DNA of 36,685 nucleotides from positions 1-36,685 of the forward strand of contig SYLY01000026.1 in the NCBI GenBank assembly GCA_005808475.1, written 5' to 3'. Under the pieces are notes generated by a model. That model was given only the letters and a program-made list of their open reading frames with translations, was not told where the DNA came from and did not search any database. Origin of the DNA: Acidobacteriota bacterium. GTDB lineage: Bacteria; Acidobacteriota; Terriglobia; Bryobacterales; Bryobacteraceae. This document shows positions 1 through 8,929 of this stretch, in pieces (the first letter of the stretch is position 1; every line of letters begins with the position of its first letter). Made by a program: the position numbers and the translations under genes.

Positions 1-312
1 GAGGCCCTAGGCGGCCTTGGAGCGGCCTTGGATGCCGCCGATCGAGGCACGGAAATCGTCGCCCTCCACATTTTCGGGGCGGCCGCCCGGGCCGGGCCCC
101 GAGGTTGGTCCGATTTTGCGGATCTTGGGACAGGCTCTATCCTAGGGCTGGAGTTCTTGAATCAAGCTCGTGAGGCGCTGGACGCGGACGGCTACAAGCT
201 CCGCTTTCAGGCCGCGTGGCACGCGCTAACCTCTACCGGATGCGCGGAAGGCGGGCGCACGGCGATGTGAGAACTGCGTGTACCGGAAACAATAGACAGG
301 AGGGTTCGATCG
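1..312. other. Left-edge region without an assignable gene
   Basis: No recognisable gene. Both strands carry short open frames: a + strand frame of about 80 codons ending at 270, and a minus-strand frame ending with TAG at 7-9. Neither has a start with a good ribosome binding site or a domain I recognise. A short direct repeat (GGCGGCCTTGGA / GCGGCCTTGGA) sits at the edge. The region probably holds the 3' end of a truncated neighbour plus the leader of the next gene. The only clear signal is AGGAGGG at 298-304, eight bases before the ATG at 313. Confidence 0.3.
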
Positions 313-2130
313 ATGCGGAAGCGTGCGGCGTTGGTGGTGTTGCTTGCCGGTTGCCAACTGGATGCGGAGGAAGGGAGGGTCGCGGCCATCTCCGGTCAGC
401 GGTTCGAGTTCGTCCGAATTCCGCCCGGCCGGTTCGTCATGGGATCGAACGACGGCAATGAACGGGAACGCCCGGCCCACACGGTGCGGATCACGCGGCC
501 CTTCGAGATGGGCAAGTTCGAGATCACCATGGAGCAGTGGGACGCGATCATGGAGAAGAACCCGAGCGGCCGGAAACTGAAGGGCAAGACGCTGCCCTTG
601 GACAGCGTGAGCTGGGAGGAAGCGCAGGAGTTCATCCGGCGCTTGAATCGCCTCGATCGTCAGTACGAATACCGCCTTCCCACGGAAGCGGAATGGGAAT
701 ACGCGTGCCGGGCGGGCAGAAGGAAGGACTCCGCAGGCGATCTCGATGCCGAGGCCTTCTGGTCGGCCAACTCGGGCACGTATTGGAAGAACCTGAATCA
801 GCCCGGCGAAGTGCTGATGGGGCCCAAGATGCCCGCCACTGCCGGGAGCAAGCGTGCCAACCCGTGGGGTCTGCACGACATGCAGGGCAACGTGTGGGAA
901 TGGGTGCAAGACTGGCACGGGTCTCATCCGGCCAGGGACGTGCGCGACCCACTGGGGCCGGAAGCCGGCGCCACCAAGGTGTTCAAAGGCGCCAGTTGGC
1001 TCAACTGGGGGCTCGACAGAGCGGAGGTTCGGCCATCGTACCGCGATCACCGCAAGCCTGCCTTCCGCCACACCGATCTCGGCTTTCGTTTGGCGCGAAC
1101 ACCAGCCACGCGGCATGCGGTGCGCGCCGGTGACACGCTGTACGTGGCGGCGGGCGAAGGCGCGGGGGGCACGATGGAGCAGCAGGTGGAGGCATGCAAG
1201 CGGACGCTCCAAGCCAACGGATTCAGCCTCTCGGAAGTGGTCTCGAGCCAGATCTGGGTGACGGGCGCCGGTCGCGCCGCCGAGGTGAGCAAGAGGTTGC
1301 GCGGGCTTTTCGGCGGAACTGCCCCGGCAGCTACCATCTCGGAGGTTTCGGCTCTGCCAGGCGGCGCCACCGAAGACTTCTCGCTGGTGGCCGCGAAGGG
1401 CGCGAGGAAAGCGATCGGCCGTGGTTCGAAGCAGTCGTTCAGCCCGGCGATCCTGGCTGGCGGCGCTTTGTACATCTCCGGGCAGACCAGCGTGGATTCG
1501 GTGACCGGCACGCCCGTGCAAGGAGCAATCGGTTCGCATGTGAAGAGATCGCTCGAAAACATCGGCGCGATCCTGCGCGACGCCGGGATGGACTTTTCCC
1601 ACGTCGCGCAGGCCAGTGTGATCCTGACGAACCCGGCGGACTTCGCGCCGATGGGCGATGTCTACCGGACCTTCACGAGCCAACCCCGGCCAGCGCGTGT
1701 GCCCCTGGGCGCAACGCGATTGCCCGGTGAGGCTCCGGTTTCGATCACGATGATCGCGCACACAGCCAAGGGTTCGCCCGTGCTTCCGAAGGGTATGGAA
1801 CCGAGCGACAACTACAGCCGTGGATACAAGGTGGGCGATAAGCTCTACGTTGCCGGCATCGGGTCGGCCAAGCCATCGATGGAGGAATGCATGGAAGATG
1901 TCCTGTCGCGCGTCAGACTGATCGTGGAAGCGGGCGGAGCTACGCTCGATGACGTGGCGGAGGCACGCGTCTATCTGCGCGACATGAGGGATTTCGACGC
2001 GATGGACCGCGCATTCGGTAAGTATTTCTCCCGCGGCCGGGCGCCGGCCCGATCCACCGTGGCGGTTTCGCAGTTACCCGCCAATCTCAGCGTGATGGCG
2101 AGCTTCGTTGCGGTACGGAAGGGCCGTTGA
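313..2130 (+). CDS. SUMF1-domain lipoprotein fused to three RidA-like domains
   Basis: 605 aa. A short signal ends in a lipobox (LLAGC, Cys14), so the product is probably membrane-anchored and extracytoplasmic. Residues 31-262 form a formylglycine-generating-enzyme-type (SUMF1) domain, shown by RIPPGRFVMGS, RLPTEAEWEYACRAG, LHDMQGNVWEWVQDW and DLGFRLAR. The paired catalytic cysteines of true FGE near the C-terminal end of that domain are absent (ASWLNWGLDRAEVRPSYRD), so sulfatase activation is unlikely. Three YjgF/RidA-like domains follow at about 268-362, 373-486 and 500-603. The substrate-binding arginine is kept in the second (PARVPLGATRLP, R462) and third (PARSTVAVSQLP, R580) and lost in the first. 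The catalytic-type glutamate of RidA is not evident in any. Start supported by AGGAGGG eight bases upstream. It converges with the next gene. The function is unknown, and the domain order is unusual. Confidence 0.85.
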   Translation: MRKRAALVVLLAGCQLDAEEGRVAAISGQRFEFVRIPPGRFVMGSNDGNERERPAHTVRITRPFEMGKFEITMEQWDAIMEKNPSGRKLKGKTLPLDSVSWEEAQEFIRRLNRLDRQYEYRLPTEAEWEYACRAGRRKDSAGDLDAEAFWSANSGTYWKNLNQPGEVLMGPKMPATAGSKRANPWGLHDMQGNVWEWVQDWHGSHPARDVRDPLGPEAGATKVFKGASWLNWGLDRAEVRPSYRDHRKPAFRHTDLGFRLARTPATRHAVRAGDTLYVAAGEGAGGTMEQQVEACKRTLQANGFSLSEVVSSQIWVTGAGRAAEVSKRLRGLFGGTAPAATISEVSALPGGATEDFSLVAAKGARKAIGRGSKQSFSPAILAGGALYISGQTSVDSVTGTPVQGAIGSHVKRSLENIGAILRDAGMDFSHVAQASVILTNPADFAPMGDVYRTFTSQPRPARVPLGATRLPGEAPVSITMIAHTAKGSPVLPKGMEPSDNYSRGYKVGDKLYVAGIGSAKPSMEECMEDVLSRVRLIVEAGGATLDDVAEARVYLRDMRDFDAMDRAFGKYFSRGRAPARSTVAVSQLPANLSVMASFVAVRKGR

Positions 2131-2171
2131 TCGCGCACTGGGAAACCGAATCCGCGGGTCAATGCCGGGTC

Positions 2172-2220
2172 TCTCCCCTGTATTTCCGCTGAGCCTCGCC
2201 GGAGGGGAGATCGGAGAATC
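2172..2220. terminator. Inverted repeat between convergent genes, possible terminator
   Basis: TCTCCCCT at 2172-2179 pairs perfectly with AGGGGAGA at 2213-2220 across a 33-nt loop, in the 157-bp gap between two convergent genes. There is no T-run on either side, so intrinsic termination is only a possibility. Confidence 0.25.
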
Positions 2221-2287
2221 CGCCATTTTCGCGAGGGGGCATGAATCCGTGTTGAAGCTGTCAACTCTTGGAACGTAACGTCCGGCC

Positions 2288-3592
2288 CTACAGCAACTCT
2301 TCGACGGGACTGCCCCGCTTGTCGCCGATCGAGTTGGCGATGTAAATCGGCCTGCCGCCCGGCGCGAGGTAGATTTTCGCCGGGTCGATTCCCATTGCTT
2401 TGTAGATGGTCGCGAACAGATCGCCCTGCGTCACCATTCGCGAAGCAACATTGGCCGCGGTCTCGTCGCTCGACCCGACCACCGTGCCCCCGCGGATTCC
2501 TCCGCCGCCGATCAGCAACGACCAGCAGTTGGCATAGTGATCGCGCCCGCCCTCGGGATTGATGTTCGGCGTTCTGCCGAATTCGCCCATCACCACCACC
2601 ACCGTCGTTTTGAGCAGGCCGCGCTGGTCGAGATCGCTCACCAGCACCGAAAGCGCCTGATCGAGTTTCGGCGCCAGATCCCGGCGCAGGATCTCGTCGT
2701 TCTTGAAATGGGTGTCCCACTCGCTATGCTCGTAACCTTCGGCGGTGACGAACCGGCAGCCTGCTTCCACCAGGCGCCGGGCCAGCAGCATCGACTGGCC
2801 GAATCGCGACCGGCCATAGGCATCGCGGTCCTTGGGCGGCTCCATCGTAAGGTCGAACGCCTTGCGGACATTGGGCGCCAGGATCATGCGCAACGCCTGC
2901 TCCTGATAGGCGTCCATGCTCGCGAACTCGGCAAACCGCTCTTTGTCGCGGACCCGCTTGTCGACCACCTTCAGAAACGCCAGCCGGGTTTCGATCAGTT
3001 CCCGCGTCAGCGACTTCGGTAGCGTGAGATCCGGAATCTTGAAGTCCTCCTGATTCGGATCCGGCGTCACCATGGGATCGTATTGAGGACCGATGAAACC
3101 CGCGTTGTAGGAGTGCGGGTACGATTGCGGTGGCGTCACCACGTAGGGAGGAACGTCGTTCCTCGAGCCCAGTTCCTTGCCGATGATCGACCCGAAGCTC
3201 GGAAAGCGCATCGTCGGATTCGGCCGGTGCCCGGTCATCCCGTAGTAAGTTCCTTCGGGGTGATTGTTCTCCTCGGTGTGCATCGACCGGATGATGGACA
3301 GCTTGTCCATCAGTTTGGCGACGCGCGGAAACAACTCCGAGATCTGTATGCCTGCCGTATTGGTGGAGATCGCCTTGAAGTTACTGTTCGGCTTGGGATC
3401 CCACGTATCCATGTGCGGAGGCCCGCCCGAGAGCCACACCAAAATGCAGGACTGGGCCCTTCCGGCCGTCGCGGCGCCGGCGGCCTCCTTGGCCGCGGCC
3501 GCCCGAAGGTATTGCGGAAGGCTCATCCCGAGGTAACCGAGTCCCCCGGCCCGCAAGAAGTTCCTTCGATGCCAATGACGGATTTCATCCAT
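2288..3592 (-). CDS. DUF1501 family protein with twin-arginine signal
   Basis: 434 aa. The N-terminus HRRNFLRAGGLGYLG is a twin-arginine signal (RR at 9-10), so export in folded form is likely. The body matches DUF1501, a family with an alkaline-phosphatase/sulfatase-like fold that is abundant in Planctomycetes, Verrucomicrobia and Solibacter-type Acidobacteria. Visible family features include VWLSGGPPHMDTWDPKP near residue 53, SIIRSMHTEENNH, VTAEGYEHSEWDTH and VVVMGEFGRTPNIN. It is the last gene of a three-gene minus-strand operon. The upstream stop is 12 bp away, and AAGGAG lies seven bases before the ATG. No enzymatic activity has been firmly assigned to the family; hydrolysis of sulfate or phosphate esters is speculative. 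Length is normal for the family. Confidence 0.9.
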   Translation of the reverse strand: MDEIRHWHRRNFLRAGGLGYLGMSLPQYLRAAAAKEAAGAATAGRAQSCILVWLSGGPPHMDTWDPKPNSNFKAISTNTAGIQISELFPRVAKLMDKLSIIRSMHTEENNHPEGTYYGMTGHRPNPTMRFPSFGSIIGKELGSRNDVPPYVVTPPQSYPHSYNAGFIGPQYDPMVTPDPNQEDFKIPDLTLPKSLTRELIETRLAFLKVVDKRVRDKERFAEFASMDAYQEQALRMILAPNVRKAFDLTMEPPKDRDAYGRSRFGQSMLLARRLVEAGCRFVTAEGYEHSEWDTHFKNDEILRRDLAPKLDQALSVLVSDLDQRGLLKTTVVVVMGEFGRTPNINPEGGRDHYANCWSLLIGGGGIRGGTVVGSSDETAANVASRMVTQGDLFATIYKAMGIDPAKIYLAPGGRPIYIANSIGDKRGSPVEELL

Positions 3593-3604
3593 ACGGTTTC
3601 TCCT

Positions 3605-6088
3605 TCAGTGCCGGTAGGCGAATTCGCGGGAACTCACCAGCGCCCACATCAAGCTGAAAATCACTTCCTTGCGCGACGCGCCGGAACGCATCAGCGCATC
3701 GAGTTGATCCACCTCGGCGCGCTCCGGAAAACGCGCCAGCGCGGTCAAGTACAATTCCTCGATCGCTTGCCGGTTGGTGACGCCCGCGCGCGCCAGGCGA
3801 TCGATCCGGCCGCCATCGTCCAGCATCCTGGTGGAGTAGGTGGGGCCGGTGATCATGTGGAGGGCCTGCGCCAACCCGGGTTGCGGCTTGGCTTCGGGCA
3901 GCGTGGCGCGGTCATTCTGGCCATAGGCCTGCAGAAACTTGTTCGAGAACAGATCCGGGCAGATCTCAATGGCTCGCGCCGATGCGGGAACACCCATCGG
4001 ACCTTCCTTCAATTCTTCCTTTACGCCGGTTACCGCCGCGATGGCATCCATCAGCACGGCGGCGTCGAGCGCCTTCGGAACCACGTGCGACCAATTGGTC
4101 CGGTCACCGCTGTTGGTTTCGTTGGGGACGCCGGAAGTCTGGTAAGTCCGCGAACTGACGATCAGCTTCATGAGGTACTTGAGGTCGAAGCCGTGCTCGC
4201 GGATGTCTTTCGCCATCGCCGCGAGCAGTTCCGGATGGGTGGCGGGATTGGTGGAACGGAAATCGTCCACCGGCTCCACGATACCGCGTCCGAAAAACCA
4301 GTCCCACGCGCGATTGGCCAGAGTCTCGGCGAAATAGGGATGGCCGGTTACCCACTCGGCCAGCCGCCGCCGCGGATCGTCCCGCGCTTCCTTGGCCAGC
4401 GGCGTCCCATCGAGAAAGCGCGGCTCGGCCGTTTTCTTGGTTCGAGGATGGATTACCTTTGCCGCCGCTTCGGGCGCGTCGATCACAACCGAATCGTCCA
4501 TCACCGTATTGCGCAAATCCACCATGCTGCCGTAGAAGGCGGCCAGTCCCCAGAACTGATCCTGGCTCCAGGATTCGAACGGGTGATTGTGGCAACGCGC
4601 GCACTCGATGCGGCGGCCCAGGAACAGCCGCGTCTGCTCGGCGATGATCTCCGGCGGTTCCGCTAGGAACCGGAGTTCGTAGTAATACCGGCTCGGCCCC
4701 GCGTAGCCTTCGGCGGCAATCCGCTCCCGCACGATCCGGTCGAACGGCTTGTTGCTGGCCACGCTCTCGCGGATCCACTCGCCGTAGAGTTGTGTGTCCT
4801 TCATCAACTGCGTGGACCGCTGGCGGTAGCGGAGGATCTCGCCCAGCCGGAACGACCAGAACTCGACGAACTCCGGCGAATCGAGCAGCGCGTCGATCAG
4901 TTGCTCGCGCTTGCGGGGATTCTTCGACGCCAGAAACTCGCGCACTCGCGCGGGCGGCGGCAGCGTTCCGGTCAGATCGAGACAAACCCGGCGCAGAAAC
5001 TCGGCATCGCCCGACAACCCGGAGGGGACAATATTCAGTTTGCGCAGCTTGGCGAGAATGTGATCGTCGATGTAGTTGTGGGACTTGATCGCCGGATAGT
5101 CCGGCGCCGGTTTCGACATCACCGAGACCATCTTACTGACCGCGTGTCCGGCGGCGCGAACCACGATGGCGGTCTCACCCGGTTGCAGCGCGGTGGCCAG
5201 GCCGTCCGGGGTGAGCTTGGCCACGTGGACGTCACTGACCGAGTAGGAAGCCTCGGAGGTCACGTCTTCCACGGTTCCATCGGAGAGCTTGGCCAGCACG
5301 ACCAGTTGCTGGCGGCCGTTGGCGTCGAGGATCGTCTCTCCGGGCAGCACCTCCACGCTCTCGGTGCGAACCGCCGCTTCCGTGGATTCCTCGCCGAACG
5401 GGGCGCCTTGGCGAATCCAGCCAAGCAGCCGGTCGTAGTCCGGAGATCCCTTGGTGAAACGCTGACCGCCGCCATGTGGGACCTGCATCGCCGGCTTGAG
5501 CAACAGCAGGCTCTTCTCCGGCTCCTTTGTATCCACGCGCGGGACCGCGGGCCCCCCGGACTCAGTGGTGAGCACCTGGAAGACTCCGCCCTTGACGATG
5601 TAATGGTGGTCGTCCTTCGGCTGTGTCGCGTTCACCGAAAGTTTCAGCCCGCCTTGCCCTTTGACGCCGCCGTGACACTCGCTGGTGTTGCATCCTTTCT
5701 TGGTCAGGATTCCGCCCACCTCGCGCGCGAAACTGAACGGCCGCGGTTTGTCCGCCTGGACTACCTTGACGCGGGTCTGGGCGATGCGCCCGCCGAACTT
5801 CGCCCGCAGGAGCACTTCGCCATCCGCCTTCGCGATGATGCGATTGCCGTCGCCTACCGCGGCGACCTCAGGATCGGAGAGGGTTGGTTCAGCTTGGGCC
5901 GTGACGTCGCGCTCGACGCCGTCGGCATACTTCGCCATCGCCAGGAATCGCACCGCCGTGCCCGCGCCGCGCAGAGTGGGATCGGCGGGAATCACCCGCA
6001 GTGAAACCACTTTCGCGGGCGGGACGGGTGGCGCGGCGGCCAAGGCGGCGTGGATTCCGGCCGCGCACAATACCAGCCGTATCTTCAT
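3605..6088 (-). CDS. DUF1549/DUF1553 cytochrome-like surface protein
   Basis: 827 aa from the ATG at 6088, which overlaps the upstream stop as ATGA. A longer reading from 6469 is possible but lies inside the upstream gene. A signal peptide (MKIRLVLCAAGIHAALA) is followed by a bacterial Ig-like segment at about 25-112. Then comes GCNTSECHGG with Cys133, Cys138 and His139, the family's C-x4-CH haem-like site. A second Ig-like stretch leads to DUF1549 (about 340-545), which contains a classical CxxCH (CARCH, 496-500) in ECARCHNHPFESW. DUF1553 (about 570-815) follows with NRAWDWFFGRGIVEP and MKLIVSSRTYQTS. These proteins are nearly always encoded beside a DUF1501 gene, as here. A role in surface-bound redox chemistry or glycan or sulfate-ester processing has been proposed, but the function is not established. 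Confidence 0.9.
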   Translation of the reverse strand: MKIRLVLCAAGIHAALAAAPPVPPAKVVSLRVIPADPTLRGAGTAVRFLAMAKYADGVERDVTAQAEPTLSDPEVAAVGDGNRIIAKADGEVLLRAKFGGRIAQTRVKVVQADKPRPFSFAREVGGILTKKGCNTSECHGGVKGQGGLKLSVNATQPKDDHHYIVKGGVFQVLTTESGGPAVPRVDTKEPEKSLLLLKPAMQVPHGGGQRFTKGSPDYDRLLGWIRQGAPFGEESTEAAVRTESVEVLPGETILDANGRQQLVVLAKLSDGTVEDVTSEASYSVSDVHVAKLTPDGLATALQPGETAIVVRAAGHAVSKMVSVMSKPAPDYPAIKSHNYIDDHILAKLRKLNIVPSGLSGDAEFLRRVCLDLTGTLPPPARVREFLASKNPRKREQLIDALLDSPEFVEFWSFRLGEILRYRQRSTQLMKDTQLYGEWIRESVASNKPFDRIVRERIAAEGYAGPSRYYYELRFLAEPPEIIAEQTRLFLGRRIECARCHNHPFESWSQDQFWGLAAFYGSMVDLRNTVMDDSVVIDAPEAAAKVIHPRTKKTAEPRFLDGTPLAKEARDDPRRRLAEWVTGHPYFAETLANRAWDWFFGRGIVEPVDDFRSTNPATHPELLAAMAKDIREHGFDLKYLMKLIVSSRTYQTSGVPNETNSGDRTNWSHVVPKALDAAVLMDAIAAVTGVKEELKEGPMGVPASARAIEICPDLFSNKFLQAYGQNDRATLPEAKPQPGLAQALHMITGPTYSTRMLDDGGRIDRLARAGVTNRQAIEELYLTALARFPERAEVDQLDALMRSGASRKEVIFSLMWALVSSREFAYRH

Positions 6089-8031
6089 TTTTTCGTGTCT
6101 CCGTCCGCCGCCACGATCATGATCGGTAGTTCTCCCAACGGAAACGAGGGGCCCGGCTTGCCTTGCACGAAGGGCCGCGCCACCAGACGCACGGTCACCG
6201 GAAGGTCCGTGACGGCGGCCGAAGGCGAGGCATCGAGAACCACGGTCAAGTCCTGGCGGGCGGGCTGATAGCGCTCCGCTTTCTCCACGGCGGGACCGCC
6301 GAAGCGGGAAGCGAGCGACGGATTGCTCGAACCCGTCAACGCGGTCACTCCGGGCGGCAGCCCTTCCACCTGGAGTGCCATCATGTTCGCCGGCTGGAAG
6401 AACCCCTCTTCGTGCTCCACGGTCACGTTGATCTTTCGGGCCTGCCCCGGGCGCAGATTCACACGCCACGGATCGAGCGTGGCATCCTCATTCGCGCGAG
6501 TCCGGGTCTCCACCAGAACGTCTCCGACATGAGGAATCTGAGGCCGGATCATCAACCGGTAGCGGAAACGCGGACCGCCGGCGCGTTTGGTCACGTCACG
6601 GATTCGAAGGACATACTGACCCTCTTGTTCGAACGTGGCCACGACCTTCGGCTCGACAGCCAGCAGGTAGACGGACTTGGAATTCTTGAACTCCTTGGTC
6701 CGCGCCAGATTCGATAGAACCTCCACGCCCTTGGCGTCGACGACTTCGAACCGCGGATTGAACTCCGGAGGAGCCGCCTCGAAGGTCTCGAGCTCGAAGG
6801 CCAGTTTCTGCCCGCGCGCGACCTGGAAGCGGAAGGCGTCGATATCCGACTCCCGGTCGATCGCGCCTTCGAGAGTCGCTGGCAAGGGCACGGTAAGGGC
6901 TTGGGCGTCGGCGTCGTTGGGTTCGTTCTCCACCGCGGCTTCCGCCCGCGCGTCGCGCGGAATTCGAGCCACGGCGGCAGGCTTCGCGCTGCTGGAGGAT
7001 GCGTGATCGCTGCCCGCCGCGGACGTGGCTGGGGCTGCTGGCGCCTCGGTAGCCAGCGTCCTGGCATGCAGCGCCCGCGTATGTTCGTTCCCAAGCCGCC
7101 GAATGAAACTGCGTTCCTGCCACGGATGCTGGCGCCAGAACTCGGGAGTCGCGGCGTGCTTGGAATCGGCCACCAGAAGCTGGTAGCTGTTTTCCGGTCC
7201 GCCCTTTCCGAACACGGAGCCTACTTCGATGTAGTATCGGCCCGGCTCGGCGAAACGGTGTTTCAGCCGGACCCAGTTGCCGCTGCGGTCGCGAGGGTCG
7301 CCGTTTTGCACGATCACTTCTCCGCGGACATCCGAAGAGAAGGCGACCCGAAGGGGGCGCGCCGGGTCGAACCAACTCGCGGCGATCCGGTAGAGGGCCA
7401 GTTGCTGGTGAAACCCGGTGGCCGCTGCCTCGCGGCTCGAGATCGCATCGAAAACGAGTTCCTGGCCGGCGGCTGCATCGAACCCGTACCAATCGGTTTC
7501 GCCGGGCTTGGCGATGCGTCCGTTAACCACCGCCGGCAATCGGATCAGGGTTGCATCGGAGGGAGATGCGTGCTTTTCCTCGGGCTCGGAAGTCACTGGG
7601 CCAGCGTGAATCCGAAATTGAATCGCGTTCGAAAGCCCCAGGGCGGAGATTAGCCTCAGAAAGCGGATTCCGGTTCCTATCGAAGGCTGCGCTTCGATCC
7701 GGAGAGTGATCTTATACTGGCGCTCCACCACGGCGCCGGGCGGGGCCGCCTTCTCGGGCTTGACCTCCTCAGCCTTGACCACCGCTCCGGAGAGGCCGGG
7801 CGTCGAGAACCAGATCGCTCGAGAGCCTTCGAGGTTCTCGCCCGTCACCTCGGCCTGCCATGTGGTTCCTGCCTGACCGGCCTGCGGATAGAGCGATGCC
7901 AAGCGCGGTTCCGGCGGATTCGGGTCGGTGCGATCCTGGGCGCGGACCGGGAACAGCAGGCAAGCTACCGCTGCAATCCAAACAAAGCAACGATTCGACG
8001 AGCCCGTAGTCGTCCTCCTGACCTTCGCCAT
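6085..8031 (-). CDS. Secreted PPC/TIG-domain protein, first gene of the DUF1501 operon
   Basis: 648 aa. The N-terminal signal ends near FPVRAQ, predicting secretion. An IPT/TIG-like segment (ASLYPQAGQAGTTWQAEVTG) is followed by at least two pre-peptidase C-terminal (PPC) beta-sandwich modules, marked by NGRIAKPGETDWYGFDAAAG and LEGAIDRESDIDAFRFQVARG. C-terminal beta-rich modules end the protein. There is no protease or other catalytic motif, so it looks like a binding or scaffold component. Its stop overlaps the next start (ATGA, 6085-6088), which implies translational coupling with the DUF1549/DUF1553 gene. This trio is recurrent in Planctomycetes and Solibacter-type genomes. I see no strong Shine-Dalgarno before the ATG at 8031, so the start is somewhat uncertain. 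Confidence 0.85.
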   Translation of the reverse strand: MAKVRRTTTGSSNRCFVWIAAVACLLFPVRAQDRTDPNPPEPRLASLYPQAGQAGTTWQAEVTGENLEGSRAIWFSTPGLSGAVVKAEEVKPEKAAPPGAVVERQYKITLRIEAQPSIGTGIRFLRLISALGLSNAIQFRIHAGPVTSEPEEKHASPSDATLIRLPAVVNGRIAKPGETDWYGFDAAAGQELVFDAISSREAAATGFHQQLALYRIAASWFDPARPLRVAFSSDVRGEVIVQNGDPRDRSGNWVRLKHRFAEPGRYYIEVGSVFGKGGPENSYQLLVADSKHAATPEFWRQHPWQERSFIRRLGNEHTRALHARTLATEAPAAPATSAAGSDHASSSSAKPAAVARIPRDARAEAAVENEPNDADAQALTVPLPATLEGAIDRESDIDAFRFQVARGQKLAFELETFEAAPPEFNPRFEVVDAKGVEVLSNLARTKEFKNSKSVYLLAVEPKVVATFEQEGQYVLRIRDVTKRAGGPRFRYRLMIRPQIPHVGDVLVETRTRANEDATLDPWRVNLRPGQARKINVTVEHEEGFFQPANMMALQVEGLPPGVTALTGSSNPSLASRFGGPAVEKAERYQPARQDLTVVLDASPSAAVTDLPVTVRLVARPFVQGKPGPSFPLGELPIMIVAADGDTKK

Positions 8032-8519
8032 ATCGGTCTTGACCTGACGGTGAACGCCAAACCTGAGGCATTCCTCCGTACTGAGTCTATTGCCACCGGG
8101 ATTCGCCCGTCAAGGCGCCAGAAGCCGAGCCTGGCGCGGAACGAGAGGAAGCGGGGCGTCCCTCCACTCGTATTGAAGGCGCGAAGTTGGCCGAAGTGAT
8201 GTCAGTGGAGACAGGCCCTGCCCACGGGACGCCGCGAAACTCGGATCGCAGGTCTGATCGGGCCTGCCACTGGCGCGGCCGGTGTTGGAAGGATCGGGGC
8301 CCGAGTGAGCCGGCGTGAACCGTGCGTGCGTCGAGCCGTTGTAGACCTGATGACAGAGCGAAAGGCTCGGTCCAGTTACGCCACCGCAACAAGGACTCCG
8401 CGAGTTCGGGACCGAGAGATGCGAGACGCCCTCGGGGCGAGAGCGCAAGGCAGGAAAGCGCCAGACTCCTGAACGCAGCAAAGACCAACTGCCGTGGAAC
8501 CTTGGAAGTCTTTGTCTCG
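8032..8519. other. Region without an intact gene, possibly decayed coding sequence
   Basis: Nearly 490 bp with no convincing intact gene. The minus strand around 8110-8330 encodes fragments such as NTGRASGRPDQTCDPSF. These weakly recall the C-terminal part of Oar-like TonB-dependent transporters, but the reading frame breaks and the match is too weak to name. The upstream region of the minus-strand operon (its promoter) should also lie at the left end. I see no clear -35/-10 pair there. Confidence 0.3.
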
Positions 8520-8546
8520 AGTGGTGGGCGCGACAGGACTCGAACC
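8520..8546 (-). repeat. tRNA-Val 3'-end fragment (copy 1)
   Basis: On the minus strand these 27 bp correspond to the T loop, T-stem 3' side, acceptor 3' strand and CCA of a tRNA (positions 52-76). They are identical to 9248-9274. The match ends inside the T arm, and no 5' tRNA part follows, so this is a remnant and not a gene. It has the same orientation as the copies at 9250 and 35996 and probably marks an older integration or recombination event. Confidence 0.7.
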
Positions 8547-8566
8547 AAATCCGCTATTCTCGAAGC

Positions 8567-8929
8567 GTGGCATTGCAACTAGCTCCTGAGATCGAAGCGG
8601 AACTGATTGCCGCTGCCGCCGCGCGTGGCAGCTCAGTGGATCGGGTCGCGCGGGAAGCGTTGGAGCTGTACCAGAAGTTCCACTCGTCAATCTCTCGGGC
8701 GCCGCGGCATCGAGCAAGGGAGATTGGTTGGACGCGCCGGCCCGACGCCCGGTATCGGGGTGAATGGGTCGCGTTGGAAGGCGAAGCAGTCGTTGCGCAC
8801 GGGGCCGATAACCGGGCGGTCCATGAGTCGGCGCGCAAGCAGGGTTTCGAGTCGCCCTTCTTGTTTTTCGTTGATGAGGCAGACGCGGCGCCGTCCGTGG
8901 GCGGCTGGTTACCGCCGGAGCATGGTTAG
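8567..8929 (+). CDS. Small DUF5678-like protein
   Basis: 120 aa from a GTG start (GTG GCA TTG CAA). The N-terminal 40 residues look like a helical antitoxin-type segment (LAPEIEAELIAAAAARGSS). The C-terminal half (RYRGEWVALEGEAVVAHG, followed by a helix and FESPFLFFV) resembles DUF5678, a small domain often encoded beside retropepsin-like proteins. The next ORF begins inside its 3' end (ATG at 8922, stop at 8927-8929). It lies between two tRNA-Val fragments, so it may be cargo of an earlier insertion. The function is unknown; an antitoxin-like role is only a guess. Confidence 0.6.
   Translation: MALQLAPEIEAELIAAAAARGSSVDRVAREALELYQKFHSSISRAPRHRAREIGWTRRPDARYRGEWVALEGEAVVAHGADNRAVHESARKQGFESPFLFFVDEADAAPSVGGWLPPEHG

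Noticed and set aside
226..1761. 511-codon minus-strand open frame
   Set aside because: It is the shadow of the SUMF1-RidA gene, which has a signal, domains and a strong ribosome binding site; the reverse product has no recognisable domain and is Arg/His/Gly-rich.
3083..4666. 527-codon + strand open frame
   Set aside because: Antisense to the DUF1501 and DUF1549/DUF1553 genes, spans their junction, and has no domain; a GC-rich shadow frame.
8110..8330. Possible Oar-type transporter C-terminal fragment on the minus strand
   Set aside because: Only a short RPDQTCDP-like phrase is suggestive; frames break and no barrel-end motif is seen, so no gene is called.
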